Shown here: positions 1 through 6,006 of the stretch, in pieces
Layout: each line of letters opens with the position of its first letter
How positions within the stretch are numbered: the first letter of the stretch is position 1
Source: Lachnospiraceae bacterium UBA7480
GTDB taxonomy: Bacteria; Bacillota; Clostridia; Lachnospirales; Lachnospiraceae
Assembly: GCA_002479655.1 (NCBI GenBank)
Contig: DLOQ01000170.1
Span: 41,282-48,695, forward strand
Reading direction: 5' to 3'
DNA: 7,414 bases
Program-made: the position numbers and the translations under genes
Notes under the pieces: model-generated
Databases searched by the model: none
What the model was told of the DNA's origin: nothing
Seen by the model: the letters and a program-made list of their open reading frames with translations, nothing else

Positions 1-111
1 AATCGTACAAAATACGTAGTATTTGGGGTGCTGGCGGTCGTGATGTGTGTTATAACGATTTTGATGATTAGGTTTTTAAATAATTATAGATATAATCATA
101 GTGATTTTTGA
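1..111 (+). CDS. C-terminal end of a membrane protein (partial, 5' end outside window)
   Basis: Frame 1 is open from the first base to a TGA at 109-111 and encodes 36 residues. They begin NRTKYVVFGVLAVVMCVITI, a clear hydrophobic stretch of about 20 residues, followed by a short hydrophilic tail rich in Asn, Tyr and His. This fits one last transmembrane helix with a short tail. The remainder of the gene lies to the left of the window, so the family cannot be named. There is no obvious hairpin terminator between its stop and the next gene at 323, so read-through is possible. Confidence 0.6.
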   Translation, partial: NRTKYVVFGVLAVVMCVITILMIRFLNNYRYNHSDF

Positions 112-322
112 TACAAAATGTGATAAAGTTAATCATTTGACATGTTGCAGAAGGACGTGCCGAAACATCTTTATTGTACCTTATTCATATTATTTTTAAT
201 GTGTTAAATCAGCAAAGCTATAGGAAGAGATATCTGCCAAAATTTATAATGGAGATAGATTAAATGGAAAAGGAGCTATCCTGTCCGGACTAAAACGGAT
301 GATATGTTAAAGGAGTCGAAAG
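112..322 (+). other. Intergenic region before the membrane protein/lipoprotein operon
   Basis: This is 211 bases of AT-rich DNA. A perfect TTGACA lies at 137-142, but no acceptable -10 hexamer sits 16-19 bases downstream, so I do not call a promoter there. Very short open frames occur (for example ATG at 264 with 9 codons) and none is convincing. The ribosome binding site of the next gene, AAAGGAG, is at about 309-315. Confidence 0.4.
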
Positions 323-802
323 ATGAAAGTAAAAAAGACAAACAAGAGGAAGTCGTCTGATTGGTTCTCCGTTATACGGTTATTTTTGGATATCGGGATG
401 ATCGCATTATATTGTGCGTTATTTTTCATCATGATATCTTTTGGGTATTCAGAGGCGTTTGCCAAACTTCATGGAATCAAAAAAACTTATGTAGTTGCCG
501 GATTTTGGACAATGCTGTCATATCAGACAGGCTCGGTGGTGATGCTGCTCTGTTTAGTTGGGTTTTTCCTGTTTTTGAGCTTTTCGTTTCATTGCATTAC
601 GCCTTTTTTGAAACATGATACCGGGATAAGAGTTTTTTTAAACGATTTTGCAGATCTATATATGATATTTTATGCTCTGGCATTTGCAAAGGTGAATTTT
701 GCTGACTACAGGGTATCGGCAATTTTTATAGGAATGGCAGGCGTTATCTATCTTTATGATCTGGTGAAAAAAACGGCTGCTTATATCATGGGCAGAGGTT
801 AG
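323..802 (+). CDS. Uncharacterised four-helix integral membrane protein, 159 aa
   Basis: The protein starts with a very basic cytoplasmic-type tail (K/R-rich, residues 2-10). Hydrophobic segments follow at roughly 17-40, 66-92, 105-123 and 130-146, and it ends with a short basic tail. This is a small polytopic inner-membrane protein with an inside N-terminus by the positive-inside rule. The start at 323 is set by AAAGGAG about 7 bases upstream. Its stop is 23 bases before the lipoprotein start at 826, so the two are almost certainly co-transcribed and may act together at the membrane. I recognise no family motif or catalytic residues. It could be an accessory membrane subunit or an anchor for its neighbour; that is inference only. 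Confidence 0.8.
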   Translation: MKVKKTNKRKSSDWFSVIRLFLDIGMIALYCALFFIMISFGYSEAFAKLHGIKKTYVVAGFWTMLSYQTGSVVMLLCLVGFFLFLSFSFHCITPFLKHDTGIRVFLNDFADLYMIFYALAFAKVNFADYRVSAIFIGMAGVIYLYDLVKKTAAYIMGRG

Positions 803-825
803 GAATTATAGGAAGGAGAAAAATT

Positions 826-2235
826 ATGAAAAAGATCATGGTCTTAGCTGCGTTCTTTTGCTGGATCCTTATGGGGTGCGGTATCAATGATAAAGAAATT
901 CTGGACACGGCATTTATGCCTGTAGAAAATGCATCTTATGAAGTAAAGATTTCTATGGAGTTCTTGAAAAATGCAGAGCAGCAGGCATATACGCTGCAGA
1001 GCATCCTTATAAAAAACGGGGATTCGTATGAGATCATTACAAATTCGGATTTTCCAGATGTGGCAGGTGTTTTTAAAAGCGAGGATAATGGTGTATATCT
1101 GCTTGTGTCAGATAATAAGGTGACATCTTATACTAATGCAGTTCTGGATAATACATATTATCTGGTATCACAGGATTACGGACCGGTTCCGGACATCCCG
1201 GCTTTTATGGAAATGTTAAAAAATACGTTAGTGCGTTCCGAACAAACATATCTGATATCGGAGCAGGATGTTTCAGAGTCTGTTGAATGTTACCGCTACC
1301 AAGGTTTCCTGCCCGCGGGAAATGAATTGGTCATGAGTATGGTCCCGCTGCCATATCAGGAAACCGTATATCCGTATATGCAGACGGATGATGGGGTGAC
1401 TTACCGTATTTATGTAGATGTTTATGTAGACGTTGAAGCTTATGGATTAGTTTATATGAAGGTCGAAGCTTCTGATATGAACCCGCTTGTATCGGATATT
1501 ACGCTGCTGGGGTTAAATGCGCACATTATACCGGAGAAAACGCTGCGGACTGTATCAGGTCTTTCGGATGCAGCGGTAGTGTCGGAAAGCGAGTACGCGG
1601 CAATGGTCAAAGCCAGTGAGGAGTATGCTTTTGAACATTCGGCATACGGTGAGATTATTGGAACCGTTGACGATGCTTTTGACGACGTCTCCGACGATAC
1701 GCAGACAGAGGGAGTCTATGATTATTCTGCTGCGGAGGACATAGGAAATAAACGGTTTCTGGATATATTCAATACGGCAACATGGATGGATCTGGATTCC
1801 TATGCGGGATATAAACTACTTGATCTTGATTCCTGTTATAAGATCCCAAGTGAGGTCATAACAGAGGCATCAGATGATGAAATAGAAATGCTGACAGAGC
1901 AGTATATGAAGGAGCAGTTGAGCGCAGCGGGGGTATGGGAATTATGTGAAGTGCTTGATGTTTATTTCAATGAAAAAACATTTAATGATATCTTGGAAGA
2001 TTTAAAAAACTGGTCGGCACTGGGTGAAAATGAAAAGATGGCGCTTGGATATCTGCTCATTTATTATGACAGTTATATTTATACATCAGATGACGGAACG
2101 CAGATGGATATTAAGAGTATGTCTTATTCATACGGATTGACATACGAAATGCTGGATGCATATCGTAGTAAAACAGAAGAGATAGTAAACAGCATCATCA
2201 ATGGCAGCAATATAATGCCGTCAGATAGGGAATAA
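826..2235 (+). CDS. Putative surface lipoprotein, 469 aa, function unknown
   Basis: The N-terminus is a lipoprotein signal: K2-K3, a hydrophobic core at 4-15, and the lipobox L15-M16-G17-C18, with Cys18 as the predicted lipidated residue. A GGAAGGAG site lies just upstream of the ATG. Residues about 35-235 are beta-rich with alternating hydrophobic and polar residues. This loosely suggests a LolA/LppX-like or similar beta domain that binds a ligand on the outer face, but the match is by style only. An Asp-rich linker (282-292) separates this from a more helical C-terminal domain (about 305-455). A local duplication gives YVDVYVDVE at about 196-204. The mature protein is strongly acidic. It follows a small membrane protein by 23 bases and precedes two micro-ORFs, in one apparent operon. 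I cannot assign a substrate or partner. Confidence 0.82.
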   Translation: MKKIMVLAAFFCWILMGCGINDKEILDTAFMPVENASYEVKISMEFLKNAEQQAYTLQSILIKNGDSYEIITNSDFPDVAGVFKSEDNGVYLLVSDNKVTSYTNAVLDNTYYLVSQDYGPVPDIPAFMEMLKNTLVRSEQTYLISEQDVSESVECYRYQGFLPAGNELVMSMVPLPYQETVYPYMQTDDGVTYRIYVDVYVDVEAYGLVYMKVEASDMNPLVSDITLLGLNAHIIPEKTLRTVSGLSDAAVVSESEYAAMVKASEEYAFEHSAYGEIIGTVDDAFDDVSDDTQTEGVYDYSAAEDIGNKRFLDIFNTATWMDLDSYAGYKLLDLDSCYKIPSEVITEASDDEIEMLTEQYMKEQLSAAGVWELCEVLDVYFNEKTFNDILEDLKNWSALGENEKMALGYLLIYYDSYIYTSDDGTQMDIKSMSYSYGLTYEMLDAYRSKTEEIVNSIINGSNIMPSDRE

Positions 2236-2262
2236 GGAAAAAAACAGAAAGGCAGGTAAAAA

Positions 2263-2316
2263 ATGTCAAAGGAAAAACAGAGCCCACCGGAACAGGATAG
2301 AGGATGGAATATCTAA
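2263..2316 (+). CDS. Micro-ORF, 17 codons, between lipoprotein and downstream genes
   Basis: ATG at 2263 opens a frame for MSKEKQSPPEQDRGWNI ending at TAA 2314-2316. A purine-rich stretch containing AGAAAGGCAGG lies just upstream at a workable distance. The peptide is hydrophilic with no membrane segment. It begins 28 bases after the lipoprotein stop and overlaps the next micro-ORF by 13 bases. It could be a real small peptide, a leader for translational coupling, or the stump of a decayed gene. No family is recognisable at this length. Confidence 0.35.
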   Translation: MSKEKQSPPEQDRGWNI

Positions 2317-2387
2317 GAAAAGGATTAAAACAGCAGACAGATAAGCATACAGTTTCTATGTTTGATACAATACAGAAAAATGGATAA
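2304..2387 (+). CDS. Micro-ORF, 27 codons, overlapping the preceding one
   Basis: ATG at 2304, preceded by AGGATAGAGG, opens 27 codons ending at TAA 2385-2387. The peptide starts MEYLRKGLKQQ and ends FDTIQKNG; it is basic and probably helical. Its start lies inside the end of the 17-codon ORF in another frame, an overlap typical of coupled translation. Its stop codon forms part of the left arm of the palindrome at 2382-2407. The composition (Lys/Gln-rich with well-spaced hydrophobics) is compatible with a true small protein, but a remnant of a longer decayed gene is equally possible. Confidence 0.35.
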   Translation: MEYLRKGLKQQTDKHTVSMFDTIQKNG

Positions 2388-2407
2388 CATCCGAGCGGAT
2401 CTTATCC
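2382..2407 (+). other. 26-bp interrupted palindrome between micro-ORF and 63-aa gene
   Basis: GGATAA (2382-2387) pairs with TTATCC (2402-2407), and ATCCG (2389-2393) pairs with CGGAT (2396-2400). A single C opposes a C between the two stems and the centre is AG. There is no T-tract, so it is not an intrinsic terminator. It could form an RNA hairpin 18 bases ahead of the next start codon, affecting translation or message stability, or be a DNA site for a dimeric regulator. The dyad is directly visible; the role is inference. Confidence 0.5.
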
Positions 2408-2424
2408 GAAAAAGGAGGACGGAA

Positions 2425-2616
2425 ATGGTAACTGTAAAAGTAAGGCATGTTAAAATTATAAAATTTACACTTCGGAATAGGTTAAATGATGTGGAAAAGG
2501 AGGTCAACAAAGCAATCGATGAACTTGCTGCCCAAGGGCACAAGGTCGTCAGCATTTATACATATCAGGCGGGCGCATCCCCGATATATGTAGTGTACAA
2601 CATTATATATGAGTAG
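2425..2616 (+). CDS. Small alpha/beta protein, 63 aa, possibly Cse60-like
   Basis: The chosen start is ATG 2425, preceded by AAAAAGGAGG at ideal spacing. An in-frame upstream ATG at 2362 would add 21 residues but lacks a comparable site and runs through the palindrome. The protein reads as beta strand (VTVKVRHV), a helix (about 17-36, NDVEKEVNKAIDELAAQG), then two strands (KVVSIYTY and IYVVYNIIYE). This length and layout, with a central amphipathic helix followed by VxxI strands and a final IIYE, recall small sporulation proteins of the Cse60 type. That is an eye match and weak. Its stop is 8 bases before the GTG of the sigma-like gene, so both are very likely translated from one message. Confidence 0.72.
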   Translation: MVTVKVRHVKIIKFTLRNRLNDVEKEVNKAIDELAAQGHKVVSIYTYQAGASPIYVVYNIIYE

Positions 2617-2624
2617 AGGTCGTC

Positions 2625-3149
2625 GTGAAACAGGAAAATGAAAAACAATTTTTTAAATTTAAGATTGATGATGATGTCATGAGGCTTTTTTTTCAAGGAA
2701 AAATAAGTGATATTTTTGAACAGGAAAGGATCTTGAATGAGTGCCTTCAGTTTACGATTCATTATAGAAATATCCTTCATATCAACACATATCAGGCAGA
2801 AGAAGTATGTCAGAAGGCAATCTGTGTCATATTGGAAAAGGAGCATACAAAAAAGAAGGGACGGTACTCGCAGAAAAAAGATGTGCCGTTTTCTTCTTAT
2901 TTTTTTAATATTTTAAAAAAATGTGCGTATGAGGATGAAGATGGAAACGAACCCAATGTAAAGTATTACTATCATAAGATCCGTCGACTTTCCGAAGAAA
3001 AACAGATACCGCTTCATGTCGATAATGCCTATAAATTTGCAAGGCTTTTGAATATATCTATTGCGAAGGTATGTATGGTGTTAAATACATACAAGAAGAT
3101 TATTTATGCTGATAATACGGACAGTAAATACGAGCACGAGGTAAAGTAA
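2625..3149 (+). CDS. Sigma-factor-like protein with region 2/3 resemblance, no region 4, 174 aa
   Basis: Translation starts at GTG 2625 with AGAGG just upstream, 8 bases after the previous stop. Residues about 34-105 resemble sigma-70 region 2 in layout: a helix, then AEEVCQKAICVILEK like the core-binding helix, then PFSSYFFNILKKC like the following aromatic helix. Residues about 117-153 (KIRRLSEEKQIPL, then NAYKFARLLNISIAKV) closely follow the region 3 pattern of a helix, Pro, then a small helix pair. No region 4 (-35 binding) helix-turn-helix follows; the protein ends in a short charged tail. It may therefore be a degenerate or specialised sigma factor, or a regulator derived from one that binds core polymerase. 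Its gene is the last of the left operon, before a strong terminator. Base composition is more AT-rich than the genes to the right. The family call is an eye match and moderately uncertain. Confidence 0.7.
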   Translation: MKQENEKQFFKFKIDDDVMRLFFQGKISDIFEQERILNECLQFTIHYRNILHINTYQAEEVCQKAICVILEKEHTKKKGRYSQKKDVPFSSYFFNILKKCAYEDEDGNEPNVKYYYHKIRRLSEEKQIPLHVDNAYKFARLLNISIAKVCMVLNTYKKIIYADNTDSKYEHEVK

Positions 3150-3184
3150 AATCTTAATAAAAACAGAATTAGATCAGAAAGGTG

Positions 3185-3211
3185 GAACCGGAACATAACC
3201 GGTTCTTTTTT
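3185..3211 (+). terminator. Intrinsic terminator of the left operon
   Basis: A perfect 7-bp GC-rich stem, GAACCGG (3185-3191) with CCGGTTC (3199-3205), encloses a 7-base loop and is followed by six T residues (3206-3211). It lies 36 bases after the stop of the sigma-like gene. Confidence 0.88.
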
Positions 3212-3301
3212 GTGAATAAAAAAAGAATATCTCGTTAGGATTGATGAGCTCTGAAAACTGAAAAGCCTTCAGACGAATAGGTGTAATACAAAATGGGATA
3301 G

Positions 3302-3330
3302 TTGACATGATTTATTTACAATATTAGGAT
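3302..3330 (+). promoter_or_regulatory. Sigma-A-type promoter for the 3471 gene
   Basis: A perfect -35 TTGACA (3302-3307) and a -10 TAGGAT (3325-3330) are separated by exactly 17 bases. It lies between a terminator and an isolated gene, where a promoter is needed. Transcription would start near 3337, giving a leader of about 134 bases. A second TTGACA (3370-3375) with TAGGAA 17 bases later is a weaker alternative. Confidence 0.55.
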
Positions 3331-3470
3331 TAATTTTTAATTTTAGTAGTATTGGAAAGGGGGAAAATATTGACAACTTTAAGATAGTTAATTAGGAAAG
3401 GATGTGATTTTATGTAGTTACCGTATTTTTTGATAATGGTACAAAAATTATAAAAAGGAGATGAAATACT
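3331..3470 (+). other. Leader of the 3471 gene with start-stop codon pairs
   Basis: The region between the promoter and the gene holds no long frame. It contains AGGAAAGG (3394-3401), touching ATG-TGA at 3402-3407, then ATG-TAG at 3412-3417. Upstream, AAAGGGGG precedes a TTG at 3370 that opens a five-codon frame ending at TAG 3385-3387. The true ribosome site AAGGAGATGA (3455-3464) sits 6 bases before ATG 3471. Ribosomes held at the start-stop pairs could influence the gene; this is speculative. The remainder of the 321-base gap (3150-3301) holds the terminator and a weak TCTGAA/TTCAGA inverted repeat near 3250-3275. Confidence 0.35.
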
Positions 3471-4148
3471 ATGGATATTTTGAAAAAACTAAAGAATAAA
3501 ATCACATTGACAGGTTATGATTTTGACATATGGAGAAAACAGGAAATAAGCAGTGGCTTGAAGAAGAAAGAGGGAATTCTTGCGAACGAAAATCCTTATC
3601 TCAGTCTATCTGTTTTTACATACAAGGATTATCTTTCGGTAAAGGAATGCAGTCAGACTTTTCAGAGCAGTGCGCCATACATCCTTGTAATGTATGAACA
3701 GGATATGGATATTGTTATTCCGGTAACCAAGGATGATATGTTCTATATGTTGAATGACAAGCGTGCGTTGTCCAATATCCCGGAAGATTCACAGGACATC
3801 ATGCTTGCTCAAAAGATCAAAGGCCAGTCAGAGCATTTAAAGTTTGAATTTACGGGATATCAGGCAGACAAGATATTCCAGAATGAATACGGAACAACTA
3901 TATATGCCAGCGGCGGCAGCATCCGGGGCATTTCCACGAGGGTTCCTAAAAAAGATTATACAGTGTCTATTGATGTGTCGATCAAAGGAATCAACGAAGA
4001 AGCGGTCATCAATGAAATTGCAAGACGGCTGCCTTATACAGCGGAGATTCTGTCTTATGAAATTATAGACCAGTCTATAGACCGACCAGTCATTCGAACG
4101 GACACTCTCCGAACAAGCCATACCCGAACAGGCAAAAACCGACGATAA
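3471..4148 (+). CDS. Uncharacterised protein, 225 aa, probable frameshift near the 3' end
   Basis: The start is fixed by AAGGAGATGA ending 6 bases before the ATG. The protein begins with a basic amphipathic helix (MDILKKLKNKI). A mixed alpha/beta body follows, with strands around 44-52 and 70-84, a gap rich in polar residues, then 121-131, 142-150 and 162-170, and a helix at 174-188. No transmembrane segment, signal peptide or known catalytic motif is visible. The last part of this frame (from about residue 204) suddenly becomes Arg/Thr-rich (for example RTSHTRTGKNRR), unlike the rest. The +1 frame over the same bases instead gives an acidic, natural-looking tail to 4191. The intact gene was probably about 239 codons. 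It stands alone, with a promoter before it and a terminator after it. I cannot name a function. Confidence 0.72.
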   Translation: MDILKKLKNKITLTGYDFDIWRKQEISSGLKKKEGILANENPYLSLSVFTYKDYLSVKECSQTFQSSAPYILVMYEQDMDIVIPVTKDDMFYMLNDKRALSNIPEDSQDIMLAQKIKGQSEHLKFEFTGYQADKIFQNEYGTTIYASGGSIRGISTRVPKKDYTVSIDVSIKGINEEAVINEIARRLPYTAEILSYEIIDQSIDRPVIRTDTLRTSHTRTGKNRR

Positions 4149-4191
4149 TTTTATGCAGGAGCGGGATGAAGAAGATGATTTTGACCGTTAG
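4081..4191 (+). other. Out-of-frame continuation of the 3471 gene (acidic tail in +1 frame)
   Basis: The +1 frame relative to the 3471 gene is open from 4081 to TAG 4189-4191. It reads TDQSFERTLSEQAIPEQAK and ends QERDEEDDFDR. This composition (Glu/Gln/Asp-rich, Pro-containing) is typical of a real hydrophilic C-terminus, whereas the annotated frame over these bases is Arg/Thr-rich. A single extra base between about 4066 and 4095, where GACCAGTC occurs twice (4068-4075 and 4084-4091), would explain it. A terminator follows this later stop by 29 bases, which suits it as the original gene end. Confidence 0.5.
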
Positions 4192-4220
4192 GGATGTTTG
4201 GCGGTAGATGTGCTGTAATA

Positions 4221-4260
4221 GATGTTCTGCGGTGGATATTCCGCCGCGGATCATCTTTTT
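4221..4260 (+). terminator. Intrinsic terminator after the 3471 gene
   Basis: A 12-bp stem, GATGTTCTGCGG (4221-4232) with CCGCGGATCATC (4244-4255), has one T-T mismatch and one G-T pair. It encloses an 11-base loop and is followed by five T residues (4256-4260). Confidence 0.7.
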
Positions 4261-4358
4261 ATGTATGCCGCCTATAAGCAAAGTCTGGTTTGGACTAAAA
4301 AAAAGAATATAAGGGCAGAGGGTATCGACCTCAATTTTAAAATAAAGGAGAAAAAAGA

Positions 4359-5768
4359 ATGAAAGAACAGTATGAACAGGCATCGCCTGAAACACCATCG
4401 CCTGAACAGGCAATGACTGGGAGTGGAAAAGCAAAGAACATCCTGCAGGAGATCATCGAACTGCTGCAGAAGCTGTTCAGCAAGGGCAGCAACAACAAAT
4501 TCTTTGACTTTGGAAAAGCTGAAATGGAAGAGGTTGGGAACAAAACGCCTGAGCAGGAAGCGGGGTGCAGGATGAAACAGGCAGCACAGCGCATGGAAGG
4601 ACATGCGGCAGAGTTTGATGATCTGACGGAAGCAACCAAAGATCTTCTTGCAAATTCACTCATCACGACGGACATGGTTAATAAACTAACGGAGGCGTTG
4701 GACAAGAAGAACGGACTGGAACTGGAAGAAATGGAAAGGCTGGCAGATCAGCTTGACAGTCTGGAAGACAGGGTGGGACGGATTGGTAAGACCGACAGTG
4801 TCTTGCAGTTCCTTGAACAGCTGGAGTGGACTGATATCGAGGGCGGCAAAGCGCCGATAGATTCCTACAAGATGTTCAAAGACGGAGATAACCTGATCCT
4901 GTTTTCTGCGGCGATCGACGAGCTGCAGAATAAAGTGCGGCCGGGTGCGGAGATCGCTCCCGCACTGATCGTCATCAACAAAGACCTGCAGTCTATCGAA
5001 TCCTACCGGACGCTTGCGGACAGTCCGAAGGCAAAGGATATCCGTGTGGATCAGGAGTTCACTGAGGGCGCAAGGGCGGGGATCACCTATGTGAGGGAAC
5101 TCTGTCAGGAGCAGAACCAGAGGATTTGTGATGCCAAAGAAGCGATTAACCGATCGCTTTCTGATGAGCTGGACAAAAGATCGGAAAAGCAGGGGATAAA
5201 TTCAAAAAAGCAGGGGATAAATTCAGCAAAGGAGAAAGGAAAAACTTCCGTAACTCCCCAAGAGGCTATGCAGGGATGGGTTTCCACGTTAGAGGGCGCA
5301 TTATACAAAATGGCACTGGGAGAGAACGCGATCGTCAGCCCGCATGTGGAATCCAATCCCCAAAAGGGACTAATCAGCATTGAATACACCGAGGATCAGC
5401 AGCATCATAAACTGGTATTTAAGGCAAACGCGGATGGTCTATCCTTAATGTCGTATGTTGACGGTAATAGAGATGCTACGCTTCTGGACATGCAGGTACA
5501 GTTTGACGGCGATCGTATTTTGGCAAGGGACAATATCGCCTGTGCACGTCTAATGCAGAATCTGCCAAAGGAAGTTATGCAGAATGTCGTACCGGTAGAG
5601 GAAGCGGCAAAGCCGTTTAAGAATATGGCGCAAGAGACGCGCAAGTTTCTCCAAAGAAGTTATGACGCAACAGAGCGTAAAAACGCGCAGCATGGGCGAT
5701 TCCCTAATCCGTTCAAACAGCATGCAATCAAGGATGAAACAGTCGAGATTAATTTTTCAAGGGATTGA
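4359..5768 (+). CDS. Uncharacterised soluble coiled-coil protein, 469 aa
   Basis: The start at 4359 follows AAAGGAG by 8 bases. The N-terminus (1-26) is low-complexity and probably disordered, with SPETPSPEQ from a doubled CATCGCCTGAA (4381-4391, 4396-4406). A helix at 27-40 and long charged helices at about 68-145 follow (EFDDLTEATKDLL, LEEMERLADQLDSLEDRV), likely coiled coil. Residues about 146-270 are mostly helical. A linker at 275-297 carries a duplicated KQGINS. Residues about 300-405 look like an alpha/beta domain (LISIEYTED, HHKLVFKANADGLSLMSY, MQVQFDGDRI), followed by a basic tail. There is no signal peptide or membrane helix, so it is probably cytoplasmic. Its GC content is higher than that of the genes to the left. 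It has its own 3' stem-loop. No family is recognised; a structural or scaffold role is only a guess. Confidence 0.8.
   Translation: MKEQYEQASPETPSPEQAMTGSGKAKNILQEIIELLQKLFSKGSNNKFFDFGKAEMEEVGNKTPEQEAGCRMKQAAQRMEGHAAEFDDLTEATKDLLANSLITTDMVNKLTEALDKKNGLELEEMERLADQLDSLEDRVGRIGKTDSVLQFLEQLEWTDIEGGKAPIDSYKMFKDGDNLILFSAAIDELQNKVRPGAEIAPALIVINKDLQSIESYRTLADSPKAKDIRVDQEFTEGARAGITYVRELCQEQNQRICDAKEAINRSLSDELDKRSEKQGINSKKQGINSAKEKGKTSVTPQEAMQGWVSTLEGALYKMALGENAIVSPHVESNPQKGLISIEYTEDQQHHKLVFKANADGLSLMSYVDGNRDATLLDMQVQFDGDRILARDNIACARLMQNLPKEVMQNVVPVEEAAKPFKNMAQETRKFLQRSYDATERKNAQHGRFPNPFKQHAIKDETVEINFSRD
5185..5225 (+). repeat. In-frame 21-bp tandem duplication within the 4359 gene
   Basis: AAAAGCAGGGGATAAATTCA occurs at 5185-5204 and again at 5206-5225, a period of 21 bases that keeps the frame and duplicates KQGINS in the linker. 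The two copies are identical, which implies recent slippage. Confidence 0.9.
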
Positions 5769-5803
5769 CCTATGTCAGTTTGCTTGGGAGTATAGTGAGG
5801 CAG

Positions 5804-5840
5804 ATGCCGTCCGTTGGAGACAGAGAGCTGCGGACGGCAT
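5804..5840 (+). terminator. Stem-loop after the 4359 gene, likely terminator
   Basis: A perfect 10-bp GC-rich stem, ATGCCGTCCG (5804-5813) with CGGACGGCAT (5831-5840), encloses a 17-base loop, 35 bases after the stop codon. The following T-tract is short (TTTCCTGT), so termination may be partial or the hairpin may mainly protect the 3' end. Confidence 0.55.
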
Positions 5841-5876
5841 TTCCTGTAAAAAACCAAAATGGAGTTTTACGAAATG

Positions 5877-6006
5877 CAAAATTTTTATTGACTTTTTTTG
5901 CAATATATGATGAAATAAAATAAACTTTAGGGTTAGAAAGTAATTAAGAAGTAAAACTATGAAAAATATGACATGGAGGGGAAAATTATGGGATTATTCG
6001 ACAGAT
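5877..6006 (+). repeat. Leader/start repeat, copy 1 (upstream of first MGLFDRF gene)
   Basis: This stretch covers the promoter region, untranslated leader, ribosome site and first six codons of the gene. It recurs at 7284-7414. From 5931 to 6006 it matches 7339-7414 at 75 of 76 positions. The promoter part (5888-5916) is also conserved, while the bases between are diverged with small indels. Confidence 0.9.
5888..5916 (+). promoter_or_regulatory. Putative promoter of the first MGLFDRF gene
   Basis: TTGACT (5888-5893) is followed after 17 bases by TGAAAT (5911-5916). The -10 is weak. However, both hexamers and the 17-base spacing are kept in the second copy (7293-7298, 7316-7321) while flanking bases have changed, which supports a role. 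The leader to ATG 5988 would be about 65 bases. Confidence 0.42.

Noticed and set aside
137..142. Perfect TTGACA as a promoter for the 323 gene
   Set aside because: No recognisable -10 hexamer occurs 16-19 bases downstream.
2362..2424. Longer N-terminus for the 63-aa protein
   Set aside because: The ATG at 2362 lacks a good ribosome site and its codons run through the palindrome and the ribosome site of ATG 2425.
3245..3280. Hairpin or regulatory RNA around TCTGAA/TTCAGA
   Set aside because: The 6-bp stem with a 12-base loop is weak and has no supporting context.
3381..3417. Third copy of the MGLFDRF leader upstream of the 3471 gene
   Set aside because: Only a short AT-rich similarity (GTTAATTAGGAA against GTAATTAAGAA) is present, and spacing to the promoter differs. 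This is within chance for such composition.
4090..4434. Antisense open frame of 114 codons covering the intergenic region
   Set aside because: It crosses a + strand terminator and two + strand gene ends, has no ribosome site, and is low-complexity Phe/Leu-rich.
4337..4705. Antisense open frame of 122 codons
   Set aside because: It lies opposite the well-supported 4359 gene and its 5' region, has no ribosome site, and gives a Ser/Cys/Phe-rich product typical of a reverse-strand shadow.
5973..5987. Start of the MGLFDRF gene at ATG 5973
   Set aside because: This ATG overlaps the GGAGGGG ribosome site that serves ATG 5988.
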